A stretch of DNA of 64,000 bases. It comes from Macropodus opercularis (lineage: Eukaryota; Chordata; Actinopteri; Anabantiformes; Osphronemidae). The notes under the pieces were generated by a model that saw only the letters and a list, made by a program, of their open reading frames with translations, was not told where the DNA came from and ran no database searches. The DNA lies in NCBI GenBank assembly GCA_030770545.1, contig CM061105.1, positions 17,026,001 through 17,090,000 on the forward strand. The letters run 5' to 3'. Below are positions 1-12,892 of the stretch, one piece after another (within the stretch, counting starts at the first letter, position 1; every line of letters starts with the position of its first letter). A program made the translations under genes and the position numbers.

Positions 1-126
1 CCTGGAATGCCAGGAATGCCGGCGGTGTAATGGAAATCTGCTCCACATCTCAACCAGATTAGGCTGAGAAGCAGCAGGAGAACGAGCAGATCAGAACCAG
101 AGTCGGACCCGTTCTCAGCTCTTTAC

Positions 127-3100
127 CTTCCTCCCACAGCGAAGTCAGAGATGGCGTAGTAGTAGGACTTCAGGACCTTGGGGTCGTTGAAAACCTCGTC
201 TCCGAACGTGTTGAGCCTGTTCAGGGTCACTCTGATGTCGGTGGCCGTCACCCACTCCTGCAACAGACACAACATGGAGTCAGACACAGTTAGCAACCAG
301 ACCCGGGACCACGCAGACTCATCCAGACCCGACCAGCAGCAAATACAATACGTCGCATAGGTCCACAGTCTTCTCACTGTGGGAAACGCTCAGTGGGACA
401 GTTTTAGTGCTTATGATTTACTCTGTTGGCGTCAGGATCCTGGACCCAGATGGAGGGAATTACTGAAGGACACCTGTTGAGTCAGGGATGACCAAGAAAG
501 TATCTAAACTTCCTGCCTGTGGGAAAGTGGAGTGAAGGCCAGCGGACGTTCAGCATCAGCTGGAGCTTCTCAAGTCGAGCGACGACGCGAACCCAGAGCT
601 GGTTCTGTCTGCGGCACCCAACACCAACGGGAGGTCGCCGCGTTGCCCCATCATTCGTTTCAAGGACGCATTGAATGCCGCTGGCTTCCAGATCTGCCAA
701 CGCCCAGAGACACAGCTGCCTCGGCCGTCAGGCGTCTGAGGGAACTGGCCAACCTGAAGAGTGGAGCCGACGTCGAAACCACCAGGACGATCAAAATGCT
801 GACTGAGCTTCCTCTGTGTTGATGCAGCAGTGAGCGTCTGCTGGTGGACATGAGCTCAGTATAATCTACTAAGACGAATGGGTCTGGCCTCCTTCGGCAG
901 CTTTCCTGTTTCTAACGCCGCTGCATCTGGTTCCTTATCCGGCAGCTTCCTGCCCAAACCACAGCTGCAGTTCGTCAGACCGGCCGGTCCAGGAAGCCCG
1001 TGCAGCTTCTCCACTGAGTCAACGCTGTTCACACTGTACAGAACATTTGTTTGCTATCAATCATGTGCAGATCGTTGCTGTGAAAGGCCTCAGCTGAGGG
1101 AAGAACGTTAGAAAGTCCTCAGGGAATCACAAACATTCAGCTGAGCTGGAACCACGCAGCACAGAGACGCTGGTTCCTCCTCCTCACTACTAGCAGTAAC
1201 TACACTAACTAACTAGTAACAGTGCAGTGGTTTCTAACACGTGTTCTAAACTAAACCACTGGGCCGGAACACGCTCGGAACCGTGGCTCCAGCCCTGCAC
1301 GCGAGGGAACCGGGCAGAACCCAGACCCTGTGACCTACGTGGGGACGCTCTGGAGGAAGCACGGGCTCGACGCTGCTGCTGTGGGACAGGAATGTCTGCT
1401 CGCATGTCACTCGTATGACCTCATGCATTTACTTGATGACACGGTCTGAAGAGTTCAGAGGTGAAAGCTCAGCGCAGAAATATGTGACATGTGCCCCAGC
1501 GGCTGCTTTATTTAAAGGGCTCCGGCCAGATTAGCCTGGGAACCGCAGCCCTATAATAAAACGAGCCGGTCACCAGCCAAGCGGCCGCTAAGGTGGACGC
1601 TCTAGAGCTCAGGGATGACAGACAGCGGGAATGTCAGCGAGCGACCGGCAGACGCCTGACGCCTCCAAAACGGCCCCAGCTTCGGTATAAATAGCCTAAA
1701 GCCAACGGGTCAAATAAGGAAGTTTACAGCTGAGCAGCAGAGCTAAATGTGGACGTTTAATGGAGGGATGGAAGCAGGAAACACCGAAGCTCGGACGGCT
1801 ATGAACTAACTGGCCCAGAAAGGCTGCTCACACCAGAACCAGAACTCCTGGCGCGTCCTCCGCCCACCGAGGCTCAGGTTGTTCATTTCAGTAAGAGTTT
1901 CTGCAAATACATCCTGAACTACACGGCAACGGCCTCTTTCCTCTCGCAGTCAGCGCCACTGGACAGAACCAAGCGAGCGTCCGTCCGCTTCGTTCAGCTG
2001 CAGCATGGACCGAAACGCGGAGTTTGACAATGAACGAATCTCAGAGCAGCGTTACACAACACAGCCAAGAATGAAAACACAGCGATTAGGCAACCAGAGA
2101 GCGAGGAAACATGGAAACGCAAACACCGAGGGGAGGGGGACACGGGGGACACGGGGGAGGCGAGGAGCCCAGCTGCTGGTCGGTCGAGCCAAACCGAGCT
2201 GCTGCAGCGGTGGGAAATCCGGGGGCGTTGCCTAGCAACATGTCGCAACACTCTGCCGCTGGACTGGAACTGGACCTGCAGACTGGACGCTGGGACCCAG
2301 AACCGCTTTGAGTAAATCACGGTTTTATCACACAAATGTGTCTGCAGCAGCTGTTTGTTCTCCAGAGGCGAACATGTGCTTCCAGTTACACTACAGGATG
2401 CAGGTCAGAGGTCACATACACACAATCTGCTCCCGTCAGTTCTGTTCCAAAAGGTCAGATTCGATTATTTTCTTGTATAAACTACTGTGTCTTTCGTCTG
2501 CGGGGGTCCAACACCAGCCCAGTTTGAATCTGCTAATGGTATTGCTGTTCTAGGTTCTGATGTTTCTCTCCGCTTCCCTGACCTCTGACCCGGTTTCTTG
2601 GTGTGTACAGAGGATACGCCGCCTCCACTTCCTGTTTAGTCTGGGTGTGTGGATGTCCGGCGGCGCTCACCTGGAGAACCGGGCTGTGGTCGAAGTTGTA
2701 GGCGCTGGGTCGGCCCTCCAGCGTGGAGAAGGCCACGTTTCCGCCGGTGAGCGGCGAGATGTCGCTGAAGTCGGCGGTGCACAGCGCCTGCTGCTCGTCC
2801 TCTCCGGTGCGGATGAAACTGCCGCTTTGCTTCCTGTAGGTCTTCTCGCAGGAGCCGCTGTAGTACTGGTACGGGACCCACGGGCCGTCCTCGTGGGTCC
2901 GCTTGTAGATGGCGAAGCTCTCCGGCCGGCTGGTGTGGAACTTGAGCCGGACGTAGGTGATGTCGAAGGCCTTGCCTGCAGACAGAGGGAGGCAGAAGGT
3001 GTTAGGATGCGCTCAGGTTCTTTAGGAGTGTGAGTCTCACTGCATTTGGACCTAAACAGCGATGCTCTAAGACAAACAGCTGGGCCCGACCGGAACCACA

Positions 3101-6100
3101 GCCCACGTCCATTAAGTCCTGACACTCTGGGCGACGTGAGCTCTCCACATACTCGGCGAGTCTGAGCAGGCCGAGCAGCGCCGCCATGTTCGATGGCAGG
3201 GGGTCCGTCTGTTTGCTCAGCCAAAGAATCTGCTCTGTAAACAGTGTGCTGACAAGGGGCCCGGCCCGAGGGGCCCCTCCGTGTCGGCAGCAAATAAAGG
3301 TGAAGCAGCCGAGAGGCCTGATCGACGTCCACAAAGGGCTGCAGTTTATTACAGGAAACAATAAAGCAACCGCAAACACTGGGTTTCCTCCTCCCAGCGC
3401 TCGGGTCGAGGTCAGCGAGAGGCTGGACGGAGCTTCAAAGAGGAAGGAGTCACACACTGCTCACACACGTCACACGTCAGTGACAAGCGGCGCCGGCCTC
3501 CAGAAACGGACGGATCCGAACTGGTTTTGGAGGTAAGCAGGTACTGATCCGAACGGCAGACTGTAAACAGAGCAGATGCTGATTCAGACCAGGCCTCTGG
3601 TTCAGTGGGCCCCTGACTGCTCCGCATTCTGGACCCGGGCCCAGTAGCCCTGTCCACTGATCCGTGGTTCAGTCAAGCCTGTGGACTCTGGACCGGGTCC
3701 AGACAGGACGTCCTCATTAGACATGTTTGTCCACTGGAACCTAAAGTTAAAAGCTTCAACTCATTTCTGAACATCTGTGACCCGAAGCATCTTTACTCTA
3801 GAGATTCTGGCCTCGGATCAAAGCCTCGGCGTGAAGAGGCGTCAGAGGACAGACACCAGCCGACATCCTGGCAAACAGCGAGGAGACAAAGAGGAGGCAA
3901 ACACCAGCCCAGGTGGCTGATGGGAGCTTCTCTGTGACAAACAGCTGTTTAAAGCCACGTTTATTTGTCTGCGCGACACGAACCCGAACACGCTGCGCAT
4001 TTCACAGAGTTCTGACGACCGTACGTCCGTTTAACCTGGTTCTGACCGAAGCAGCAGCCGCAACATTCCTGTGGTCCGATTATTCCGACATTAAAACCCG
4101 AGGAGTGTCCCCAAAACCTGGGAGCTGACGAGTGCTCTACCAAAGTAAAAGCTGTGTGACCGCAGCCTAAACCTTGAGTTGATCTACACGACTGCACCAG
4201 AAATACTGTGAGGAAACTTATTTCACTTCATGGAGAAGCTTCACTTGAGCAGAACCTGAGTCAGAGACGGGAGATAACTTTAATAAGGTCTGGACTAAAC
4301 AGCGAGGAACAGCGTCTCTTTGTTCCAGGTTGAGCTGCCGTTAAGACTGACGAACAAACGCCGACGTCGTCAATTAGCTGGTCCTGCTTTAAGCAGCGCT
4401 AACCCCCCTATTGTGGCGCGCTGACCCGGGAAGCTCCCCACAGGAGGCCAGAGTCAGGTCTGAGCATGAAAGGAGCCTCCGGCCGTTGAGGGAAGGAGCT
4501 TTTCTCTTTGCTCTGGGGGGACGAGTGACACGATGACGGCAGGAATGAACCGGCTGGAATGTGCTTCCGCCGGACAGAGGACGAGAGTCCAGAGAGGAAA
4601 AGGGCGAACGAGGAAGACGAGCTCCCCATGTAAGAGAGAGAGACAGAGACAGAGAGAGACACAGAGAGAGAGAGTCCAGAGAGGAAAAGGGCGAACAAGG
4701 AAGACGAGCTCCCCATGTAAGAGAGAGAGACAGAGACAGAGAGAGACACAGAGAGACAAAGAGAGAGAGAGTCCAGAGAGGAAAAGGGCGAACGAGGAAG
4801 ACGAGCTCCCCTGTAAGAGAGAGAGAGAGACACAGAGAGAGAGAGAGAGAGAGTCCAGAGAGGAAAAGGGCGAACGAGGAAGACGAGCTCCCCATGTAAG
4901 AGAGAGAGACAGAGACAGAGAGAGACACAGAGAGACAAAGAGAGAGAGAGTCCAGAGAGGAAAAGGGCGAACGAGGAAGACGAGCTCCCCATGTAAGAGA
5001 GAGAGAGAGACACAGAGAGAGAGAGAGAGAGAGAGTCCAGAGAGGAAAAGGGCGAACGAGGAAGACGAGCTCCCCATGTAAGAGAGAGAGAGACACAGAG
5101 AGACAAAGAGAGAGAGAGTCCAGAGAGGAAAAGGGCGAACAAGGAAGACGAGCTCCCCATGTAAGAGAGAGAGACAGAGACAGAGAGAGACACAGAGAGA
5201 GAGAGTCCAGAGAGGAAAAGGGCGAACAAGGAAGACGAGCTCCCCATGTAAGAGAGAGAGACAGAGACAGAGAGAGACACAGAGAGACAAAGAGAGAGAG
5301 AGTCCAGAGAGGAAAAGGGCGAACGAGGAAGACGAGCTCCCCATGTAAGAGAGAGAGACAGAGACAGAGAGAGACACAGAGAGACAAAGAGAGAGAGAGT
5401 CCAGAGAGGAAAAGGGCGAACGAGGAAGACGAGCTCCCCTGTAAGAGAGAGAGAGAGAGACACAGAGAGAGAGAGAGAGAGAGTCCAGAGAGGAAAAGGG
5501 CGAACGAGGAAGACGAGCTCCCCATGTAAGAGAGAGAGACAGAGACAGAGAGAGACACAGAGAGACAAAGAGAGAGAGAGTCCAGAGAGGAAAAGGGCGA
5601 ACGAGGAAGACGAGCTCCCCATGTAAGAGAGAGAGAGACACAGAGAGACAAAGAGAGAGAGAGTCCAGAGAGGAAAACGAGCTCCCCATGTAAGAGAGAG
5701 AGAGAGACACAGAGAGAGAGAGAGAGAGTCCAGAGAGGAAAAGGGCGAACGAGGAAGACGAGCTCCCCATGTAAGAGAGAGAGAGACACAGAGAGACAAA
5801 GAGAGAGAGAGTCCAGAGAGGAAAAGGGCGAACGAGGAAGACGAGCTCCCCATGTAAGAGAGAGAGAGAGACACAGAGAGACAAAGAGAGAGAGAGTCCA
5901 GAGAGGAAAAGGGTGAACGAGGAAGACGAGCTCCCCATGTAAGAGAGAGAGAGAGAGAGAGACACAGAGAGAGAGAGAGAGAGTCCAGAGAGGAAAAGGG
6001 CGAACGAGGAAGACGAGCTCCCCGTCTCAGAGACGGCGGGTGGGTGGGGGCTGAGCTCTTCATGAGAGAGACAGACCTCCCTCTGAGAGTCAGGCGGGCT

Positions 6101-9100
6101 GGTTGGGGGGCGGAAGGCAGAGAGAGGTGGCTGCTGGGAGTTTTTCCTGCCCAGATATGGAAGGTGACTGACAGAGCAGGACAGGGGGTTTTCTCTGGGG
6201 ACGGGGTGGATGAGTGAGCTTCACTGCTGAAGTGCCACTGAGCAACATTAGTTCTGCACATGACCTCTGACCTCAGGACACCAAAGGCCAGAACTAAAAC
6301 CTCTGAGGTACAACTTGAACCACATCCTTTCAGGTGACTGTAAATTCCATTGGTTGTTGTTTTAAGGACCCTTCAAGCCAACGCACAATAATTAGAACCA
6401 CCACGAAAACCCAAAGCACCCGAGGCTCCGCTCCACAAAGGCCAAAACGTATACGTTGGAGAACGTGTTCTGTCTCAACCGGACCCCGGGTCTGCTCGGC
6501 CAGACCCACAGCAACGAGCACAGACTCGAAAGGAGGCAGCGGGTCAACAGAGAGAACACACCAGGAAATAAAAGGTTCAGTCAGTCGATGCGGTGACAGA
6601 CGCTCGAGTTCTGTTCAGGAGACGGGTTCTAAAGAGCAAGACGACCTTGAGGAGGACGGAGCGTAGCGTCAGCTCGGTGACGCAACATAACGGAACCACT
6701 GACGGAACCTGACTGAAATGTGGAAGGAAGCTGGAACTCTCAGCGTGAGCGTAGTGACCAGTACATTCCTGGGAATCCAGTCGTGGGGGCGGGGACGACG
6801 TCTGACACGGTCCAATCACACGACCCACCATGACCTCATCGCATTTTCCTCCAGAGGAGCGAACAACGGCTGCTTTGACTTCTGAACACGTGACTGGACC
6901 CCAGCCTCACACGGAGCAAGACCATCAGACGGAGACACCGGCCGTACCGGCAGAGGTCAAAGGTCACACTGAGCATCTCGTCCCGTGGCAGCAGGATCTG
7001 AGTTTGGTCCAAATGAAAACACTGACTGTTTGTGTATTAAATGTTTTCCATCAGATTAGTCACGTTTATCCCGACACGTTGAAAACATTCCGAACTGAAA
7101 ACGTAACTGGTTGCGTGTGATCTCAGCGTCGGGTCTCCTGAACTCTGTGATGAACCCGTTGGTGACTGAGGGTTTCACGAAGCAGGAGGTCGGTTCTGAC
7201 CCGGTCGGACTCAAGCTGGGTTTGAGCTTCCAGTTGGTCTCATAGAAAGTTTACTGTGTAGTACGCTTTAACACCAGAACCAGATCAGAGTCCAGACCAG
7301 AACCAGATCAGAGTCCAGACCGAAGCTTTAACACCAGAACCAGATCAGAGTCCAGACCGAAGCTTTAACACCAGAACCAGATCAGAGTCCAGACCAGAAC
7401 CAGATCAGAGTCCAGACCAGAACCAGATCAGAGTCCAGCCCGAAGCTTTAACACCAGAACCAGATCAGAGTCCAGACCAGAACCAGATCAGAGTCCAGAC
7501 CGAGGCTTTAACACCAGAACCAGTTCAGAGTCCAGACCGAGGCTTTAACACCAGAACCAATGATGATCAGCCTGGTCCTACAGGAGTCTGGGCCACAGGG
7601 TGTGGTGAGTGAGGCCCGGCGTGGATCTGCTCCTCTGTTTGATAAACAGCTCAGATGGGCCGATAAGAGTCTGAGGAGGATTAAGATGAAGCATTTACGT
7701 GGGTGTATCAGACTCTCCCTGGTTCTGAGGTTCTGCTGGTTGAGCTTTACTAAGCAAGAGGAGATAAGATCCTTCTTTACTGATCCCACAGCTGCTCGGT
7801 TGGTTGTTCAGTCCAACAGTGGACTGAAGGCTCTGTGGTATCGCTGCTTCCTGCACTGACTCTGGATCAGTCTCCACTGAAGGAGCTGCTCAGAGCCTCC
7901 ACTGTCTGACGCATTGTCCACGATGGACGTCAGCTTGGCCGACGTCCTCCTCCAGAGTCCAGTGGAGCCAGGACAGAACCGGGCGACTGATTCCTCTCAA
8001 ATCACAGAGTCCTTCAGTAAACAACCCAATAGTTCAGCACGAAGCTAAAACCCAGCACAGGCAGCCGTCAGCGAGGTCAGACCCGGCTCAGCTAGTCAAA
8101 CATTCACCTGAGAACAAAGTCAAGATAAGTGTGTGTGTGTTGGGGGATTTCCAATTAAGTGGGAGCGGGGGAGGCCCGGCAGGAAGGGAGTTAAAGGAGG
8201 GAGGATTCATCCAGTCATTCAACAACTGGAACAAGTGGTTCTGAGCTGAAAGGATGATTCTGATACGACCAGCTAGTTGGACCAGAACCTATGCAAAGGC
8301 TCTGTTGTATGAAGTGAAGTCGCTCACACGAACCTGTAAACAACGTCAGCTAAAAATACCAGCAGAGGTTCTACTGCTGCCAAATATAACAGACCACCAG
8401 AGAAGCAGGCGCCACCCCCCAAACAGCCTCGTTATCAGGGACAAAGCCTCCCAGCAGGAGGCCGGGTCCCCGGAAACGGCACATAGCTGCCGGGGCCGTT
8501 CCCAGCGGGGGGCGGGTCGTCACTCCGAGAGGGGGTCGGAGCCGCCCGGAGCCGCCCGGAGCCGCCGGGCCGACCGCAAGGCGGAGAGCGGCCAGAGAAC
8601 CGAAAGAAGCCAGAGCTCGTGTTGTGTTTGGATCAGACGGCAGCGACAGGAACATCGTGTTCTCCAAGAACCCGCAGAGGAGGAAGAACACATCTGCTTC
8701 AGCAGCTACAACGACTGAGACGCTTCAAATCCAGCTGCACAGCCATAAAGCTATAAAAGCAACTTCATAAAACCTGAATAAAAAACGTCCTGAGTAGTAA
8801 CAAGCACAAACGTTTGCAGCTGTTGGATTAGACTGGAGGGAAACATAAAGAACATTATTTACTGAATTTGTGTTATTACTTATTCCAGTAACAGCTTTGC
8901 CTGCAGTCACATGTAAGAGCTAGTTCATAACTCACAGTCCTTTCACCTGTCAATCATTCGTCCGGTTGCGTTTCATGTGGCCACGCCCCCTGACCGGAGA
9001 CACTGGTTAGGGGGCGTGGCCACAGAGGAACGCCCCCTAACGCTTCTTTCACACAAAGTTGCGTTTGAGGTTTGGATGTTTCACGACGAGGAATCGTGAA

Positions 9101-12100
9101 GGAGACGATTCGTCTCGCCGTGTTCCATCCACCTCCACCGTAATTACGCCTGTCGCTCCTCCCGCTCAGCCAGCAGGGCTGAAATTACCCTGCATGCATC
9201 TGCTTGTCCCAGCGTCTGTGCTGGCCTGTAATGACAGAACCTGGCCTCCGCTCCCGGACGGTTCCCATCAGGACCAGAACAGCCTTTCCAGTTTCCTCAG
9301 GGTCAGAAGCTGCTCCTGTTCCCGTCCTGCTGAATTCCCACAGGACAGGAAACGCGACGTAATGTCCGTTTACATCGGGTCACAGGGCTCAGCCCGAGCT
9401 GGGCTGTGATAACAAACCAGTAAGAGTCTGACGCAGCAGTAAAATTAATCATTTATTGCTGAAGAGTCAACACAGCTCACGTCAGGCTGGGATAAGCCTC
9501 TGAAGACTGACGTCCTCCACCGGCTCGGTCCGTGAAAGGACGCCTCCGTAAGTAGGTCGTGTCAATGAAAATAAACGTTTCGGGGCCCCTGAACGCATCA
9601 TGCCACTAGTCTTCAACTGCACCATCAGTCAAACTGAGCATCTCTAAGATTTTTAGCTGCCACCAGGACCCGTCTGCAGACAGCTGATACCAGAACCAAC
9701 CCAGCTCATCAGGACTGATGCTATCTGCCGCTGTTTAGTCTGAGCCCACGTTTAATCTGCCAGAACAAAGACGAGACAAAAGCCTGCTCAGAGCAGGACC
9801 AGCAGCTTAAAAACGCTCCAGGGAACGAATGTGACTTCAACTGGTAAAGTCCTACAAGAGGAGCGAGACCAGCAGGAAACGTCTTCCGTCACGGTTTTCA
9901 TACATCATTACTGCTGCTTCACTGCCTCCAGCGCTGATCACGTGCATCCGGTGGAAACGTCTCCGTGTGTGAGCTGAAGCTGTAATTACAGCCGGTGCAG
10001 GTCTGATCCAGGTGTGAGAGGAAAACAGCAGCTTCAACAACATAATGTACGGAACCAGGGCGTCACTCGCTCCGAGCCACTTATTATCTGCTGGGGTCCT
10101 TAAATGCGTCTGGGGCCTGTCGACCCGGAGGTCGGACGTTAGACTGAGCCACAGCTCGTCACCGACACAGGTTCAGGTTCGAAGGAGCTGATTTTACTGC
10201 CCCGTAACCGTGTGAGGAACCAAAATGGCGGCTGAGCGGTGCAGGACAGGACGGGGCTGTCAGCAGGGCCCTGAACACACCTTTTAATTAGCCGCAGTAA
10301 CAGGAATGTGGAGTTTGGACTAGCGGCTGTTTGTTGTGGGGGTGGGGGCTGCTGGGTAAATAAGCCCCCCCAGCAGCTGCTGGGTCACCTGGGTCCCGTT
10401 CCTACGAGGCGTTCAGGAACACCGCCTCCATAACACAGTTGTCCCTTCAATTCATCAACATTAAAGCGTTAGACTTCGATGCAGTAACCGTGTTTCTGAT
10501 AAGCAGGTTCTGTGTGTTTAAGACATAAAAGCAGCTCGATGCGCGTCTCTGGACGCAGAGCTTTACTGACTCTAAGCTGCTGCTTATCGTTTTTGTTCCG
10601 TCTTATCTGACGGGAGTAAAACCCTCGGCAGACGTGTCACCTTGACACCCGACAGGCCCTCGCGTCCGCTGTGAGCAACGAGGTTACAGAGATATCCGAG
10701 GAGCCCTGAACGCCTCGCGGCCCTGAAAGGACAAACCTCATGAAGCTGAAGTTTGTTTCTGCACCTGAGCCGATAACGCGACAGTAGGACGATTAATCAG
10801 ACGCGTCCGTGGGAACAGCCTGCTCCTCTGCACCCACCCAGCGTCCAGCTGTTCCTAATCATACCAGTCTGACAGCGCGGGGTCACGCGCTCCAGAGCTC
10901 AGCGTGGGAACCTGGGCCGCCGCCGATTACGGGCTGCACAGCTGGCCGAGCAGAAACTCCTCCGTTTGGACCTGTGGGTCGGAGCCAAAGCGCCTCAACC
11001 TGGTTCAGGTGTTTCCACGTTCAAGCTGCGCTGCCGTTTTCACCTCCAGAGGAATTCTGGGCCCTTTTCACGCGTGGCCGACTTCAAAGCGACGCCGACG
11101 CGACCTCCCGCCTTCCTTCACACGCGAGACAACGCTCACGTGACGCTCAGATGCTCCAGCTCTGATGTGTACGCGCTTCGCTCACTTCAGCTCTTTTCAC
11201 GGAGGCTCGTGTTTCTGCGGGCGAACGTCTGAGCTGCGGGCTGACTCCAGATCAGCGGACGAGGCCCCGCTCGTCCACCTGCGCCGTCAAGTCGAGGCAC
11301 GTTGTGGCCTCCCTGCTGCAGACTCGCATCAAAGCCTCTGCAAACATCCTGGGTTAGTCATGGCTTCTGCTGAGGACAGGGACCCAGCGGGTTCTGATCC
11401 ACTGTAAATCACTCATCATTTATTTTATTTTTGATTCGTTGCTGTGACACCAAAACAATCACTTTGTGCAAAAACATACTTGGCAATAAAGCCGTTTCTG
11501 AATTGTGTTTATAAATTCCCGACGATCTCAGTGGCCCTTGAAGGCCTCGTCAGTCCGGATCAAATATTTACAGACTAAACAGGAAACCGCTTCTACAAGC
11601 AAACGTGAAACTCAGGGCTCAGAACCGGCTCCAGGTCCACTGAGGTATCAACACCAGGACTCCGTTACCCACAAACCCCTGCTCGGCAGCAGCCAGGAGA
11701 CGTCCCACATTCCTACTCATCCCACATCTGAGGCCGACACTCTGCGGTTCTGACCCGCAGAACAAGGCCAAGCTTTGATTAAGAACCCACCAGCTCACAA
11801 GGGAACACGGCCCGAGGACAGAAAACACTGCGTGTGATTAAAGGCATTTCCATCAGGGTGACGACCTGGTACCTGAGGCTAAGACGCAGCGTGACTGAAG
11901 CTCTCAGGAATGTCGAGCCCGGGTAGAAGCAGCGGGGCCAGAACCACAGCCCAAAGGAGACCTGAGAAGCTCGGCGTGAACCATCTGTGCTCAAGACCCA
12001 CTTCCTCCTCAGACCTCTACCACATCCGCTGGTCTCATCAGAACAGAACCACATCAGCAAATAACGTTTCAACCAACCCACAGCCCGAGGCAGCGACTCG

Positions 12101-12892
12101 TTTGAGTCTAAAGTGATCCGAAAACTAATCAGTCCAATCACCGAACCGCTGCTCTGCTCCTTACTGCCCCCACAGACCCACCGACCCAGAACCACCCCTC
12201 CAGCTAACGGTCACTCTGTGAGTGTGAAGGAGCTGAACCCCCCACCCGACCCCACCCCAACAGCTGATTAACTGCACAGAACCTCTCACAAACTCCCACC
12301 GGACCCGGTAGAAAGTTGGCCCAGTTTGCGGCCCTAGTCTGAACCAGGCAGGCTAAACGGTGACTATGTTCTGGAGGATCAGAACCTGCTCTGCGAAGTG
12401 ACAATACATAACAGAAGGTTCGGGTTAACGCTGGGCCGAACCTCTCAGTGGGTCCCGTGATGCGTTTGCGTCTTTCAGGAGCCAAGGACACATCGCGTTT
12501 CCTGCGGGTCTGGACTTACCGAGGTGCAGGGTGAGGTTGATGGAGTTCGGGTACTGGATGCCGGCCAGCATGGTCTGGCTCTGCCACCAGGTGGTGTCCA
12601 GGTGGTTGTTGTAGTCGGTCAGGTACACGGCGCCGTGGTGGTTCCGTGGGTCCTCGGCGGCGCAGATATGGCAGGACTTGGTGACCCCGGTGGCGCCGGT
12701 CTGGACGCAGTACTCCTCGGGCGGGGAGCCGCAGGTGTTGGTGGCCGCCACCGTCACGTTGAACGCGGCGTTAACGAACTCGGGCATGCACCGCCGCGCC
12801 GCGCCGCGCTCGTCCACGCACTCATCCATGGCGGCGCGGGCGCACACGGCCAGCCAGCCCCAGGCCACCAGAGCCCGGATCACACTCGGCAT
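127..12892 (-). CDS. lamc1: laminin subunit gamma-1, 5' part (exons 1-3 of a longer gene)
   Basis: Encodes the N-terminal part of the laminin gamma-1 chain, a secreted basement-membrane glycoprotein that assembles with alpha and beta chains; the LN domain seen here mediates laminin polymerisation. Exons (minus strand): 12520-12892, 2671-2975, 127-257; the frame is continuous across both junctions (226 codons in exons 1+2). The start at 12890-12892 is preferred over an in-frame ATG 60 bases upstream because it begins directly with a hydrophobic signal peptide (about residues 1-21) followed by the conserved AAMDEC. The cysteine-rich stretch containing TNTCGSPPEEYC, then TDYNN, DTTWWQSQTM and, in exon 3, RLNTFGDEVFNDP, are LN-domain hallmarks of gamma-1. 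Exon 3 ends at the LN/LE boundary (split Arg codon); the remaining LE, L4 and coiled-coil exons lie left of base 1. A LAMC2 identity is excluded because that chain lacks an LN domain. Confidence 0.96.
258..2670 (-). other. lamc1 intron 2
   Basis: This 2.4 kb intron is bounded by a CAG acceptor at exon 3 and a GTGAGC donor at exon 2. I see no second gene, RNA gene or clear transposon in it. Short open frames here are unconserved by eye and show no recognisable domain. Around 2130-2160 there is a short GGGGGACACGGG direct repeat. Confidence 0.7.
4577..6024. repeat. purine-rich minisatellite in lamc1 intron 1
   Basis: About 16-17 tandem units of variable length (roughly 70-105 bp). Each unit has a fixed core, GTCCAGAGAGGAAAAGGGCG followed by AACGAGGAAGACGAGCTCCCC, and a variable (GA)n/ACAGAGAC stretch. 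Unit length varies through the GA-rich part, and one unit near 5675 has an internal deletion in the core. The plus strand is nearly all purine outside the core. Because the units contain few stop codons, the minus strand is open for 466-617 codons in all three frames; this is low-complexity artefact, not a gene. Confidence 0.95.
7262..7560. repeat. short tandem repeat, ACCAGAACCAGATCAGAGTCC type
   Basis: A roughly 300-bp array built from the 20-mer ACCAGAACCAGATCAGAGTC alternating with a CAGACCGAAGCTTTAAC linker. Some units repeat only the first part. It lies inside lamc1 intron 1. No coding potential is seen. Confidence 0.9.
8977..9023. repeat. 19-bp inverted repeat (hairpin)
   Basis: Arms 8977-8995 and 9005-9023 are reverse complements over 19 bp with one mismatch; the loop is 9 bp. 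The arm core CGCCCCCTAAC occurs again just outside at 9031-9041. Such GC-box-like palindromes can be protein-binding sites or remnants of a miniature inverted-repeat element; the sequence alone does not decide. Confidence 0.8.

Larger units (their letters stand above)
2976..12519 (-). other. lamc1 intron 1 (9.5 kb)
   Basis: This large first intron, GTAAGT donor at 12519 and CTGCAG acceptor at 2976, carries the 4.57-6.02 kb minisatellite, the 7.26-7.56 kb tandem repeat and the 8.98 kb hairpin listed separately. The remaining stretches (3.0-4.5, 6.0-7.2, 7.6-8.9, 9.1-12.5 kb) hold no gene I recognise. Open frames at 10.8-11.4 kb overlap in three frames in GC-rich DNA and match no domain. First introns of this size commonly hold enhancers, but no element is identifiable by eye. 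Confidence 0.7.

Noticed and set aside
1683..1692. TATAAATA as a possible promoter
   Set aside because: It lies inside lamc1 intron 2 with no gene start downstream on either strand.
4389..6261. Three overlapping minus-strand open frames of 466-617 codons rich in Ser/Leu
   Set aside because: All come from the purine-rich minisatellite; every frame is open, the translation is periodic, and the region is inside the lamc1 first intron.
10809..11407. Overlapping open frames of about 80-118 codons in GC-rich DNA
   Set aside because: No domain, no conserved pattern, several frames at once, inside lamc1 intron 1.
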